Shown here: in pieces, positions 28,001-36,329 of the stretch
How the letters are laid out: the number at the start of each line of letters is the position of its first letter
How positions within the stretch are numbered: position 1 is the stretch's first letter
Source: Acidobacteriota bacterium
GTDB lineage: Bacteria > Acidobacteriota > UBA4820 > DSQY01
Assembly (NCBI GenBank): GCA_021787565.1
Contig: JAJYLT010000007.1
Location: 52,179-116,178, forward strand
Direction of reading: 5' to 3'
DNA: 64,000 nt
Made by a program: the position numbers and the translations under genes
The notes under the pieces: generated by a model
Database searches by the model: none
Told to the model about the DNA's origin: nothing
Seen by the model: the letters and a program-made list of their open reading frames with translations, nothing else

Positions 28001-30721
28001 GCCTCCTCGGGTGTCACGATCACATGGACCGCCGTGCCCAGCGCGGCCTCGTACGATCTCCAGGTGGACGGCGGCGCCATCGTGACGGGAGTGAGCAGCC
28101 CCTACCTGTATGCGCCGGGGGACGCCAACAGCCATGGCTACGCGGTTCGGGCCACGAACGGGAGCTGCACGGGGGCCTGGTCCGCCTCGTCTTCCGGGGC
28201 CGATGCCAACGCCACGCCGCCGGCGCCCGCTGCGCCGACCTTTGCGAACGTCACATCCACCTCCCTTTCCGTGAACTGGTCCGCCGTTCCCGGCGCCAGC
28301 GCCTACGATCTCTACCGCCAGACGGGTGGCTGCGGCGCGGGGGCCGTGATCGCACCGGGGCTTACGGGTACCACCTACAACGATTCCGGCCTCGCGGGCG
28401 GAACGACCTACGGCTACTACCTGGTCGCCAAGGCGGGAAGCTGCGCCTCCGCCAGCGGCACCTGCGCCACCGTGACCACCGTGACCCCGCCCTGCACGAC
28501 CCCGCCGACCTTCGGGGGGCTCACCTCGGTCACGGCCGTTTCGGGAACCACGTGCTCGCTCCAGCTCGCGTGGAGCGCGGGGACCTCCAACTGCGGCGGA
28601 ACGGTGACGTACAACGTATACAGGGACGTAGGCTCCGCGCCCGTGCCACCAGCGGGGCTGATTCAATCGGGCCTGACGGGAACGTCCTATACAGACACCA
28701 GCCTCACGAGTGGCACGACGTACACCTACATCGTCCAGGCCATGGACAGCGTGAACGGCCTGAGCGACGGCAACACCATCGCCAAGAGCGGTACGCCCGG
28801 GGCGCCGAGCACTTCGACGCTCTTCAGCAACGGCATCGACAACGGCTGGTCTTCAACACAGGTCACCGGCACGACGGGGGCCTGGACGCTCAACACCGCC
28901 GGGACCAATCCCACCGCGTCCCCTCACGGCGGCACGTGGATGGTCACGTTCAATTCCTACACCGCCACGAGCGGCAACCAGACCCGGCTGTACTACGCTC
29001 CGGCCGCCTTTGCCATCCCGGCCTCCGCCTCCTCCGCGACCCTGAGCTTCTGGATGTACCACGACAAGGGGTACTCGGCCAGGAACGACAACATTCAGGC
29101 GCAGGTCTCGACGAATGGAACCACGTGGAACAACGCGGGCTCGGCCGTCTCCCGCTACAGCGCCACGAACGGCTGGACGCAGACCACGATTGACGTGAGC
29201 TCCTACAAGGGTTCGAGCATCTACCTGGGTTTCCTAGCCACGGGCCGGAACGGCAACAACATGTACCTCGACGACGTGGCCCTCACGTACAACGGGAGCA
29301 CGAGCCTGGACTCCGATGGCTTCGAGGTCGACTGGTACATCAGTCAGGTAACGGGAACTACGGGCACTTGGTACATTGCCGGCTCCGGTACGAATCCGGC
29401 GGCGGCGTCCCACGCAGGCATCGCCATGGCGGAGTTCAACTCCTACACCGCCAACGCCGGCGATCAGACCCGCCTGATCTGGGCTCCGGGCGGCACCTTG
29501 GCCGGTTTCGCCATTCCGGCCTCCTCGTCCTCCGCGACGCTCACTTTCTGGATGTACCACGATACGCAGTACACGAACGGCGACACAATTCAAGCCCAAC
29601 TCTCCACGGATGGCGGAACCACGTGGAGCAATGCAGGCCCGCTAGTCAATCGCTATGACGGGACGAGCGGGTGGGCCCAGGTGAGCGCCGACGTGACCTC
29701 TTACGCGGGTTCCACTGTCTACATCGGCTTCCTCGGCACGAGTGCCTACGGGAACGACATGTACCTGGACGACGTGCTCCTCACCGCCACGGTCCCCGGT
29801 TCCTGCACCTCGTGCTCGGCGCCCTCGTCGCTCACGAACAACACGGCGGCGGACGTGAGCGCCTGTGCGGCGAGCGGGGTGCTGGTGAGCTGGGCTCAGG
29901 ATGCGGGCGCCTGGGGGGACGGCGGCGGCACGCGGAGCTATGACTTGATGATGGACGGCGCGCCGGTGCAGTCCGGGATCGCCTACCCGTCCGCCTCCAC
30001 GACCTACACGCCGCCCGACGGCGCCTCGCACACCTACGCGGTTCGCTACAACAACGCGTGCGGACTGAGCGCGACCACCGCGGGAGCCTCGGCTGCGGAC
30101 GTGAACAACCCCGCCATACCGACCATCACGGGCGGCTCTTCCAACACGTGCCCGGCCACGTCTGTGGTCCTCACCACCGAGGCCGGCATGAACGGCTACC
30201 AGTGGTACCTGGGCGGAAGCCCCATCGGCGGGGCCGCTTCCAACACTTACACCGCTGCCGCGTCGGGGAGCTATACCGTGAGCTACACGAACGGCTCCGG
30301 GTGTTCGGGAACCTCCGCGCCTCTTGCGGTCACCATCACCGCCTGCGCGGCGCCGGAGGTTTCGCCCTCGTCCGATCCGGCGAAACACCTCGCCGTGGTG
30401 AAAGACGGGAGCAACGTGGACATCCAGTTCCAGGACGTGAGCGCGGCCCACTACAACGTGTACGTTTCAACGAGCCCCGTCACCCAACCCTTCGCCGTGA
30501 CTTCCTCCGCCACCGGCAAGAAGGACTGCGGCGTGGCCACCACCTCGATCGCGGGGGGGATGCGGCAGGTCACGGGCTACGCGGCCGAGTCGGGTATCAC
30601 GACTCCCGCCACGGTCTACTACATCCTCGTGACGGCCGACAACGGGGCCGCCACGGAGGGACCGCTGGGGAACGACTCGGCGGGTACCGCCCGGACCGCT
30701 GACGGCTATTGCAATCACTAG
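25055..30721 (+). CDS. Giant secreted zinc metalloprotease with Fn3 and jelly-roll modules
   Basis: The 1888-residue protein starts at ATG 25055 behind GAGGAGGGG and has a signal peptide (about residues 14-33). An FTP/PepSY-like propeptide region follows (about 100-320), then the catalytic domain with HEVGH at 486-490 and downstream acidic residues in SSESYAD (Glu507, Asp511) as possible third ligands, as in thermolysin/fungalysin-like gluzincins. After about residue 690 come Fn3-type repeats, two of them near-identical (YDLQVDGG in each), two tandem jelly-roll domains (each with SATLxFWMYHD and NDMYLDDV-type ends) and Ig-like domains. The last 110 residues resemble the ends of the 20802 and 60483 proteins. 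It is probably a surface or released protease acting on external proteins. Confidence 0.82.
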   Translation: MTQGALDVQGRHWLCGGAALALLLLAAIPAGAQRAKTSHDSLDDLVRVKSEMWLVPQIKDVDALRAEASREETQALSPVFEEWDRFLTEQGGGWKMSMDRLTGRPALLWGKGIPWIPGSANSIRSEEMGLPPSVQGKDVPVGRVAAEAVAFIDAHPGLFGVKSADLRLNAVASGPMQDYLYYLDFDWTYHGIPVERAHVVFRLNHGNLVQMGEEYISPTIVSLDARPYLDSETAWQILWGYVGGQTPEDEIVEPGRLLIVPVSNQPSPGDQALTLGQRMGYRLVYVLIFRRQGVQGTWEARIDAHTGEILAFQDRNDYGSVTGGIYPTSNLDTEVVRPLGFINVSNGTAKTCDAGGNYAYTSGTATAGLTGKYVKVVDSCGTSSLSTSTAPGNLAFGTSTGTDCTTPGSGGAGNTHAARTTYYHLTLWKEKAMAWLPSNTWLQGQLTDNVNLNKTCNAYWNGSSVNFFKSGGGCSNTGELPTVFLHEVGHGLDANDGSPSSTVGSSESYADINALLMTHQSCIGVNFIPGQQCSGYGNPCTSCTGIRDADYALHSHSTSPAVPTQLSGTTGYHCSTSTSYPGPCGYEGHCESYIMSEVGWDLAARDLPSAGYDAATAWFIADRLFFLSRPTSGDAYTCATLATANGCGTSNWYSTYLVADDDNGNLSDGTPHAAAIYAAFNRHAVACSTGSHASYSTCPSLGQSTVSATIADTSVTLTWTPVTNAATYDVYRNESSADAGYAKIATINAPSTSFTDTAVQNGITYYYRVLAVGSTSACFGAMSAAVNATPQPCTPPGAPSITGITDIDACAQSGIAVNYTAGSGATSHNLLKDGTVVVTGYSSGATYNPGDTASHTYVVQAVSGACTTNSAGSAFADASGGPAAPAAPTVTDLDACALTGVQISWGAVTGATGYDLQVDGGTIVSGVTSPYTYSPGDASSHAYAVRAKTASCTGAWSASATGTDSNGLAAPAAPAVADANPCASSGVTITWTAVPSAASYDLQVDGGAIVTGVSSPYLYAPGDANSHGYAVRATNGSCTGAWSASSSGADANATPPAPAAPTFANVTSTSLSVNWSAVPGASAYDLYRQTGGCGAGAVIAPGLTGTTYNDSGLAGGTTYGYYLVAKAGSCASASGTCATVTTVTPPCTTPPTFGGLTSVTAVSGTTCSLQLAWSAGTSNCGGTVTYNVYRDVGSAPVPPAGLIQSGLTGTSYTDTSLTSGTTYTYIVQAMDSVNGLSDGNTIAKSGTPGAPSTSTLFSNGIDNGWSSTQVTGTTGAWTLNTAGTNPTASPHGGTWMVTFNSYTATSGNQTRLYYAPAAFAIPASASSATLSFWMYHDKGYSARNDNIQAQVSTNGTTWNNAGSAVSRYSATNGWTQTTIDVSSYKGSSIYLGFLATGRNGNNMYLDDVALTYNGSTSLDSDGFEVDWYISQVTGTTGTWYIAGSGTNPAAASHAGIAMAEFNSYTANAGDQTRLIWAPGGTLAGFAIPASSSSATLTFWMYHDTQYTNGDTIQAQLSTDGGTTWSNAGPLVNRYDGTSGWAQVSADVTSYAGSTVYIGFLGTSAYGNDMYLDDVLLTATVPGSCTSCSAPSSLTNNTAADVSACAASGVLVSWAQDAGAWGDGGGTRSYDLMMDGAPVQSGIAYPSASTTYTPPDGASHTYAVRYNNACGLSATTAGASAADVNNPAIPTITGGSSNTCPATSVVLTTEAGMNGYQWYLGGSPIGGAASNTYTAAASGSYTVSYTNGSGCSGTSAPLAVTITACAAPEVSPSSDPAKHLAVVKDGSNVDIQFQDVSAAHYNVYVSTSPVTQPFAVTSSATGKKDCGVATTSIAGGMRQVTGYAAESGITTPATVYYILVTADNGAATEGPLGNDSAGTARTADGYCNH

Positions 30722-30751
30722 GGCCACGAGCACAGCACGGCATGACCATGC

Positions 30752-30782
30752 GAGGGCGGGCTTTGACCCGCCCTCGCTTTTC
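30752..30782 (+). terminator. Rho-independent terminator
   Basis: GAGGGCGGG/CCCGCCCTC with loop CTTTGA, then GCTTTT. It ends the metalloprotease transcript and faces the convergent siroheme genes. Confidence 0.8.
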
Positions 30783-30822
30783 CCGTGGCACCGAATTCTT
30801 TGCCGCCCGCCTCTTGGCGGTA

Positions 30823-31467
30823 TCACCCGGGCGGCGGGAAGCCGGCGCCGAGGCGGTCGCGGAGGAAGTCGGCGAGGGCGGCGGTATCCCGTGATTGGAT
30901 GACCGCCACGATCCCATCCGCGTAAAGTCCCGCGAGGGACTTCTGGATGCGGGTGCTGTCCCACCCCTCAGAAAGCATGGCGTCTCTCAAGCGTCCCATG
31001 AGGTCGAGCGCCTCCCCGTAAATGTCGCCGTACCGCCCCTCCAGCTCTTCGCGCAGGGCCCGGGCGAAGGCGGGGCAGCGCCCCTCGGTGGCGACGGCGA
31101 GGGTGAGGTCGCCGCGGCGGACCACGGCGGGCAGCGAGAAGGTGCAGAGGGCGGGCCGGTCGGCCACGTTGACGAGCAGGCCGAGGCGGGCGCAGTCGGC
31201 CGAGACCCTGGCGTTGACGGCTTCATCGTCGGTGGCGGCGAGAACCAGGGTCGCACCGGCCAGCTCTTGCGCTTCGTAAGGCTTCAGGCGCAACTCCAAT
31301 CGTCCCTGGCTGGCCAGAGCGAGAAGCCCCGCGCAGGCCTCCAGCGCGACGACCGTGACGCGCGCCCCCGCCTCCAGGAGCCCCTGCGCCTTCCGGTGTG
31401 CCACGGCGCCGGCGCCAATGACCACGGCCTTCCTGCCTTCGATCGAGAGGTTGACGAGGTAGCTCAT
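30823..31467 (-). CDS. Precorrin-2 dehydrogenase / sirohydrochlorin ferrochelatase-type protein
   Basis: This 214-residue protein matches the N-terminal half of CysG (Met8-like). It has the NAD-binding VVIGAGAVAHRKAQGLLEAG and the NVADRPALCTFSLPAVVRRG segment, whose Asp is the catalytic residue in CysG/Met8. It oxidises precorrin-2 to sirohydrochlorin and may insert iron to give siroheme. It lies downstream of the SUMT fusion gene on the same strand with a repeat-bearing gap of about 200 bases, so the two probably serve one siroheme (or alternative heme) pathway. Confidence 0.9.
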   Translation of the reverse strand: MSYLVNLSIEGRKAVVIGAGAVAHRKAQGLLEAGARVTVVALEACAGLLALASQGRLELRLKPYEAQELAGATLVLAATDDEAVNARVSADCARLGLLVNVADRPALCTFSLPAVVRRGDLTLAVATEGRCPAFARALREELEGRYGDIYGEALDLMGRLRDAMLSEGWDSTRIQKSLAGLYADGIVAVIQSRDTAALADFLRDRLGAGFPPPG

Positions 31468-31480
31468 GGGGAGGGTAACT

Positions 31481-31622
31481 CGTAGGAGGCCTCTCCAGAG
31501 GCCGATGGGTGGTACCAGAAGATCCGCTCTTCGCCGTTCACTGGTGGCTCCCTAGGGGGCCTCTCCAGGGGCAGATGGGTGGTTCGGCGAAGGCCCATCG
31601 CGCTCTGGAGAGCGCTCCTACG
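31481..31622. repeat. GTAGGAG/CTCCAGAG palindromic repeat
   Basis: The ends CGTAGGAGGCCTCTCCAGAG and GCTCTGGAGAGCGCTCCTACG are inverted repeats. An internal near-copy (GGGGGCCTCTCCAGGGGC followed by AGATGGGTGGT) repeats the sequence after the left end (CCGATGGGTGGT). It occupies the gap between the two siroheme genes. The core CTCTCCAGAGCGC recurs at 49184. Confidence 0.6.
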
Positions 31623-31671
31623 AAGGCTTTTCTAAGCGTGAACCCAGCCGAACTCAATCATCATAAGGGCC

Positions 31672-33372
31672 CTACCCCTTCTTCGCCGTCACGAGGACCG
31701 TTCCGGCCGGGAGGGGGGTGCTCAGGATCTCGCTCAGCCCCAGCGCTTGGAGGGTCTCGGTCAAGCGGTCGATGGACCAGGTGCGGCAGCCGCCGCGGGT
31801 GATGTGCCGGCCGAGGGCCCCCAGCACCACCTCGGGCGGAGGCAGGACGCTGACCGGGAGAAAGGCGTCGTGGAGGACGATCAGGCCGCCGGGCAGGAGG
31901 GCGGCTGCGGCGTGCTCCAGCAGCTTCTGGACCTGCCCGCGGTCGCAGGAGGCGAGCAGACCCGAGAGGATGGCGGCGCCGAAGGGGCCGCTGCCCCGGG
32001 GCACCGGGCTCAGGAGCTTGAGCGCCTGGTCCGTTCCCTCGAAGGGGTTGCGCGCCACCACTTCGATCCCGGGCCAGCGGACGGCCAGGGCGTCGCGGTA
32101 GGCCTCCGAGCCCCATCCCAGAACCAGCACCGGGCCGTGCCCGCCCAGAGACAGCCGCTCGGCAACGGCCGGGGCGGCGAAGGTCGCCAGCGCCTCGCAG
32201 GATTCCGAGTGGGCGCGGTCATCGCCCGTCGGCACGAAGTCGCGCCGACCCTCACGGGCGTATCGGGCGAGGGCCTCCCAATTGGAGGACTGGCCGGTCT
32301 GAAGGAGGAGGGCCGGGCGAAGGCTCTGGGCCGAACCGGTCCTCAGGTAGCGGGTGGCCAGTTCGAGGTTCCGGTATCCCGCCTCCACGGTTTCGAGCAC
32401 CCCCAGGGCCACGAGGACATCCAGGATCTCCCGCGCGGCGGAGGCGTCCAGCCCCAGCTCGCGCGCCGCCTCCTGGGCGCTGCGCGGGCTCTCCAGGAGA
32501 TCGAACAGGCCGATCTCCAGGGCGAATCCGAGGACCTGGCTGCCCAGGCCGGCGGAGGAGAGCCGGAGGAGCTGATCGGGGGCCGGAGCGGGCTCGAAGC
32601 GCGAGCTTCCGTCGGCGCGGCGCTTCAGGTCGCGGCTGGCGTCCTTGAGCTTCTCGCGGAGCCGGACCACCTCGCCCACCACGAGGGTAGCGGGCGGCCG
32701 GATGCCGCTGCGCTCCACGTCGGAGGCGATGGTCGCGAGGGTTCCGACGACCACGTGCTCGTCGTGCCAGAAGGCCATCTGGATCATGGCGGCGGGGGTG
32801 TCGGGGGAGCGCCCGTGATCCGTGAGCCGCTTCGCGATCCGGCCCACGTTGTGGACGCCCATCAGGAAGACCAGCGTCTCCAGCTTGCTGAGGGCCGCCC
32901 AGTCGAGCCGGCTCTCCTCCTCCTTGGCCTCGTGGCCCGTCACGATGGCCACGCAGGAGGCGGCGTCGCGGTGGGTGACGGCGATGCCGGCGCTCAGCGG
33001 GGCGGCCAGGGCCGAGGAGACGCCGGGAATCACCTCGAAGGGGACGCCGTGGTCCGCCAGGTACTCCGCCTCTTCCCCTCCGCGGCCGAAGACGAAGGGG
33101 TCGCCGCCCTTGAGGCGGACCACCACCTTGCCCTCCCGGGCCTTCCGGACGAGCATCTCGTGGATTTCGTCCTGGCGGGAGTCGTGCTTGCCCAGCGGTT
33201 TGCCCATGTAGAGCCGTTCGGCGGAGGGCTTGGCGAGCGCGAGGACCTCTTCCTGGATGAGGCGGTCGTACACCACCACGTCCGCCGTCCGAAGGAGCTC
33301 CGCGGCCTTGAGCGTGAGCAGCTCCGGGTGGCCGGGTCCGGCACCCACCAGATAAACTTTTCCTGCCGACAT
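31672..33372 (-). CDS. Uroporphyrinogen-III C-methyltransferase fused to an O-methyltransferase-like domain
   Basis: Residues 1 to about 245 are a complete SUMT/CobA: VYLVGAGPGHPELLTLKA, VVYDRLI, VVRLKGGDPFVFGRGGEE and GIAVTHRD. This half methylates uroporphyrinogen III at C2 and C7 to precorrin-2. Residues about 265-566 are different: a winged-helix dimerisation segment (LGFALEIGLFDLLESPRSA) followed by a class I SAM methyltransferase fold like O-methyltransferase family 2. Motif I is degenerate (VLVLGWGSEAY) and the end reads GGLIVLHDAFLP. SUMT is usually alone or fused to HemD or the CysG N-domain, so this partner is unusual. The ORF is uninterrupted and codon use is uniform. The second domain might be a cryptic HemD substitute, a regulator, or a modifier; this is inference. 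Confidence 0.85.
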   Translation of the reverse strand: MSAGKVYLVGAGPGHPELLTLKAAELLRTADVVVYDRLIQEEVLALAKPSAERLYMGKPLGKHDSRQDEIHEMLVRKAREGKVVVRLKGGDPFVFGRGGEEAEYLADHGVPFEVIPGVSSALAAPLSAGIAVTHRDAASCVAIVTGHEAKEEESRLDWAALSKLETLVFLMGVHNVGRIAKRLTDHGRSPDTPAAMIQMAFWHDEHVVVGTLATIASDVERSGIRPPATLVVGEVVRLREKLKDASRDLKRRADGSSRFEPAPAPDQLLRLSSAGLGSQVLGFALEIGLFDLLESPRSAQEAARELGLDASAAREILDVLVALGVLETVEAGYRNLELATRYLRTGSAQSLRPALLLQTGQSSNWEALARYAREGRRDFVPTGDDRAHSESCEALATFAAPAVAERLSLGGHGPVLVLGWGSEAYRDALAVRWPGIEVVARNPFEGTDQALKLLSPVPRGSGPFGAAILSGLLASCDRGQVQKLLEHAAAALLPGGLIVLHDAFLPVSVLPPPEVVLGALGRHITRGGCRTWSIDRLTETLQALGLSEILSTPLPAGTVLVTAKKG

Positions 33373-33420
33373 GACAGCCCCTTCCCTTCGCGCCCGCGCC
33401 CCGGCGGGCTCGGGAAAACT

Positions 33421-33449
33421 TGTCTAACACGCTGGGAGGGGGAAATCAA
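33421..33449 (-). promoter_or_regulatory. Divergent promoter toward the SUMT fusion gene
   Basis: On the minus strand TTGATT and TAGACA are exactly 17 bases apart, 49 bases before the SUMT start. It is back to back with the plus-strand promoter at 33479. Confidence 0.4.
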
Positions 33450-33478
33450 CGCAGCGGCCGAGCGCCCCGGCGTTTTGG

Positions 33479-33508
33479 TTGACTTGGCGCTTTGGGCCTC
33501 CCTATACT
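33479..33508 (+). promoter_or_regulatory. Promoter for cytidylate-kinase-like module 1
   Basis: TTGACT (33479-33484), an 18-base spacer and TATACT (33503-33508) form one of the best promoters in the window, 57 bases before the ATG. Confidence 0.65.
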
Positions 33509-33549
33509 TGGACGGAAGGTGGGGGAAGCACTTACAAAGACAGCACGTT

Positions 33550-33561
33550 GGGGGGGGGGGG
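33550..33561 (+). repeat. Twelve-G homopolymer at the ribosome binding site
   Basis: A run of 12 G ends three bases before the ATG at 33565, where the Shine-Dalgarno sequence should lie. Slippage would change spacing and could tune translation; a sequencing artefact is also possible. Confidence 0.7.
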
Positions 33562-33564
33562 AAG

Positions 33565-34374
33565 ATGGCCGTCATCACCATATCCCGTGGCTCATTCACC
33601 GGCGGCAAGATCCTGGCGGAGTGCCTGGCCGACAAGCTGGGCTACCGCTGCATCGACCGGGACGTGATCGTGGAGCGGGCGGCGGCCTACGGGGCGTCGC
33701 AGGAGGAGCTCCGCGACGCCATGGAGAAGCCGCCCTCCTTCTGGGACCGGTTCAGACACAGGAAGTACGTCTACCTCACGCTGATCCAGGCGGCCCTCAC
33801 CGAGGAGGTGCGGGAAGGGAAGGCCGTCTATCACGGCCACGCCGGCCACTTGCTCCTCAGGGGCGTGAGCCACGTGCTGAGGGCCAGGATCATCGCGCCC
33901 GTGGAATTCCGCCTCGCCATGATCCGGGACCGGCTCAAGCTCGACCGCGCGGAGGCGATGGCCTACACGGTGCGCATGGACCAGGACCGGGCGAAGTGGA
34001 CCCAGTACCTCTACGGGGTCAACTGGGGGGATCCCACCCTCTACGACGTGGTTCTGAACCTCGAGTACATGGACATTCAGGAGGCCTGCGAGACCATCAC
34101 CACCATGGCCAACCTCAAGTGCTTCCAGGAGACGCCCGAGTCCCTGGCGGCCATGGAGGACCTCGCGCTCGCGAGCAAGGTGAGGGCCAACCTCGTCTGC
34201 AACGCGGCGACGCTGGACCTGGAGCTGGACGTCTCCGCCCACGGCGGCGTGGTGACCATCCGGGGCAAGCTGCGCACCCAGGGCCAGTTCGAGCAGATCC
34301 GCGAGGTGGCCTGGAAGGTGCCCGGGGTGGAGCGGTTGGAGATGTCGGACCTGGTGCAGGTCCTGGACCTCTGA
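33565..34374 (+). CDS. Cytidylate-kinase-like protein with BON domain (module 1)
   Basis: The 269-residue protein begins MAVITISRGSFTGGKILAEC, the P-loop of the cytidylate-kinase-like family (PF13189), followed by KLGYRCIDRDVIVERAA. The domain runs to about residue 195. The C-terminal 70 residues (LDVSAHGGVVTIRGKLRTQ, VPGVERLEM) are a BON-like domain, which in other proteins binds membranes or small ligands. It is followed by a TSUP transporter and a TIGR02186-type protein with short gaps. A longer paralogue is at 43929 with the same gene order. True nucleotide kinase activity is doubtful for this family; a sensing or regulatory role is inferred. Confidence 0.75.
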   Translation: MAVITISRGSFTGGKILAECLADKLGYRCIDRDVIVERAAAYGASQEELRDAMEKPPSFWDRFRHRKYVYLTLIQAALTEEVREGKAVYHGHAGHLLLRGVSHVLRARIIAPVEFRLAMIRDRLKLDRAEAMAYTVRMDQDRAKWTQYLYGVNWGDPTLYDVVLNLEYMDIQEACETITTMANLKCFQETPESLAAMEDLALASKVRANLVCNAATLDLELDVSAHGGVVTIRGKLRTQGQFEQIREVAWKVPGVERLEMSDLVQVLDL

Positions 34375-34443
34375 GGCAACAGCGCAGGGGCGCGCGGGGA
34401 TGCGGCCGGCCGCCGGCCGCTTTGGGGGTGGCTTGGGGGGGGC

Positions 34444-35358
34444 ATGTCCATCTTTCTTCCTGTGGCGGGGGTTTCGATCAACCTCTTCCTCCTCGTGGGA
34501 GTGGGAGCCCTGGTGGGCTTCCTGTCGGGGATGTTCGGAGTGGGCGGAGGGTTTCTCCTCACCCCCATCCTGATGATGATCGGCATCCCGCCCACCGTGG
34601 CGGCCGCCTCTGACTCCTGCCAGATCGTGGCGGCGAGCTCCTCGGGGGCGGCGGTCCACTTCCGGATGGGCAATGTGGACCTGAAGCTCGGCGGCATCCT
34701 GCTCGTGGGGGGGCTGGCGGGGGCCGCCGTCGGCGTTCGGATCATCAAGGCCCTCAGGGCCATGGGCAACGCCGACCTGGTCATCACGCTGACCTACGTG
34801 GTGGTGCTCGGCGGGGTCGGGGGCTACATGTTCCTGGAGAGCCTCCAGAGCCTCAGACACGGCGCCCTGGCCCGCAAGCCCCACAAGCCCGGCCACGCCC
34901 AGAACCTTCTGGGTCGGCTGCCCATGCAGATGAACTTCCCGCGCTCCGGCGTCCAGCACTCCATCTTCGTCCCCTTCCTGCTGTGCGCCTTCGTGGGCAT
35001 CCTGGCCGCCATCATGGGCGTGGGCGGCGGCTTTATCATGGTGCCCATGATGGTCTACCTCCTGCGCATGCCCATGCACGTGGCGGTGGGGACGGACCTC
35101 TTCCAGATCCTCTTCACCTGCGCCGGGGTCACCTTCATGCAGGCCAGCACCAACCACACCGTGGACTTGGTGCTGGCGCTCCTGCTGGCCGTGGGCTCCA
35201 GCATCGGCGCGCAGGTCGGTGCCCGGGCGGGCAAGCTCCTGAGGGGAGACCAACTCAAGATCCTGCTGGCCACAATCGTCCTGATCGTCATGGTGAAGAT
35301 GGCCATCGGGCTCGTGCTGACCCCTTCCAGCCTGCTCTCCTACGCGAGAGGGCACTGA
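34444..35358 (+). CDS. TSUP family transporter (TauE/SafE-like)
   Basis: The 304-residue membrane protein shows the duplicated TSUP signature: LVGFLSGMFGVGGGFLLTPIL (first half) and FVGILAAIMGVGGGFIMVPMMVYLLRMP (second half), with about eight membrane segments. The family exports or imports sulfite, sulfonates and other small organic anions. A linking loop of about 60 residues is hydrophilic. It is preceded by a G-rich leader and followed 2 bases later by the TIGR02186-type gene, so they are clearly cotranscribed. The nearby siroheme genes make sulfur metabolism plausible, but this is inference. Confidence 0.88.
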   Translation: MSIFLPVAGVSINLFLLVGVGALVGFLSGMFGVGGGFLLTPILMMIGIPPTVAAASDSCQIVAASSSGAAVHFRMGNVDLKLGGILLVGGLAGAAVGVRIIKALRAMGNADLVITLTYVVVLGGVGGYMFLESLQSLRHGALARKPHKPGHAQNLLGRLPMQMNFPRSGVQHSIFVPFLLCAFVGILAAIMGVGGGFIMVPMMVYLLRMPMHVAVGTDLFQILFTCAGVTFMQASTNHTVDLVLALLLAVGSSIGAQVGARAGKLLRGDQLKILLATIVLIVMVKMAIGLVLTPSSLLSYARGH

Positions 35359-35360
35359 CC

Positions 35361-36191
35361 ATGAAGCGCGAGTTAGTTTCGGGGATCTTCCTCCTCTCCC
35401 TCGCCTGGTCCGCGGCGCCCGCGCGAAGCCAGGGTGCCGCGCAGCCGGCCCAGGCGCGGCCCGCCCAATTGCAGGTTGCCGAGGCTCCCACCGTCGCCCT
35501 CTCCCCCTCGCGGATCCTGCTGGAGACCTTCTACAGCGGCGCCCAGGTGCACGTCACCGGCACCGCTCCGGCCGGCACCGAGATCCTGGTGACCGTCAAG
35601 GGGCCGGAGGCCGAGGAGGTGCTGAACCGCAAGGCCCGCGTGGGCCCCATCTGGATCAACCGGGGCAAGGTCCACATCGCCGGCGCGCCCTCGCTGTTCC
35701 TCTCCTTCGGCACGCGCCCAGCCGGGGATCTCCTCGGCCGGCAGGTTCTGGATCGGCTCCAGCTCGACGAGGCCGCCATCCGCGAAGGGATGAGGATCTC
35801 GCCCGAGGAGTTCGACCAGCCGGTCATCCGGGCCAACTTCATGGCCATGAAGAAGAACCAGAACGTCTACCAGGAGGACGCCGGGTCGGTGAAGCTCGGC
35901 CCGGCCGGCCCGGCCGGCGTGCCCTACTCGCTGGACTTCCACTGGCCCAGGAAGGCACCGCCGGGGAGCTACAAGGTCGAGGTGGTCGCCTGCCGCGGCG
36001 GTGGCGTCCAGGCCACGGCCTCCTCCGAACTGGTCCTCGAGGAGGTGGGCTTCCCGGCCTGGATGGCCCGGCTCGCCCGCGAGCGCGGCTCGCTCTACGG
36101 CCTCCTCGCGGTGCTCGCCGCGCTCCTGGCCGGCTTCGGCATCGACTTCCTGGCCTCGCGCCTGAGCAAGAAGGGCGTGATGACGCACTGA
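35361..36191 (+). CDS. TIGR02186-type exported membrane-anchored protein
   Basis: The 276-residue protein has an N-terminal signal segment (MKRELVSGIFLLSLAWSAAPA), a mainly beta region (VHVTGTAPAGTEILVTVKGP, KVHIAGAPSLFLSFGTRP) and a single C-terminal membrane helix (LYGLLAVLAALLAGFGIDF) with a short basic tail. This layout and the position directly after a TauE/SafE gene match the TIGR02186 family, whose function is not known but which is regularly found beside TSUP transporters. I infer an accessory periplasmic subunit. The start two bases after the TSUP stop implies translational coupling. Confidence 0.75.
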   Translation: MKRELVSGIFLLSLAWSAAPARSQGAAQPAQARPAQLQVAEAPTVALSPSRILLETFYSGAQVHVTGTAPAGTEILVTVKGPEAEEVLNRKARVGPIWINRGKVHIAGAPSLFLSFGTRPAGDLLGRQVLDRLQLDEAAIREGMRISPEEFDQPVIRANFMAMKKNQNVYQEDAGSVKLGPAGPAGVPYSLDFHWPRKAPPGSYKVEVVACRGGGVQATASSELVLEEVGFPAWMARLARERGSLYGLLAVLAALLAGFGIDFLASRLSKKGVMTH

Positions 36192-36263
36192 GGGAGGCGA
36201 GGGAGGGAGCTCCACCAAGCTCCTGTGCGAACGGGCGCCCCTCGCTTTTCCTGCTCCCTCTCG

Positions 36264-36292
36264 TTGACGTCTCCCTCCCGCGGCGCTATTCT
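36264..36292 (+). promoter_or_regulatory. Promoter of the poly-C tract gene
   Basis: TTGACG (36264-36269), 17 bases and TATTCT (36287-36292). The predicted transcript starts near 36299, which agrees with translation from the ATG at 36330 rather than the ATG at 36305. Confidence 0.6.
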
Positions 36293-36329
36293 GTCGTCGA
36301 TCCGATGTCAGCGTTCAGGAGGGGGAGTC

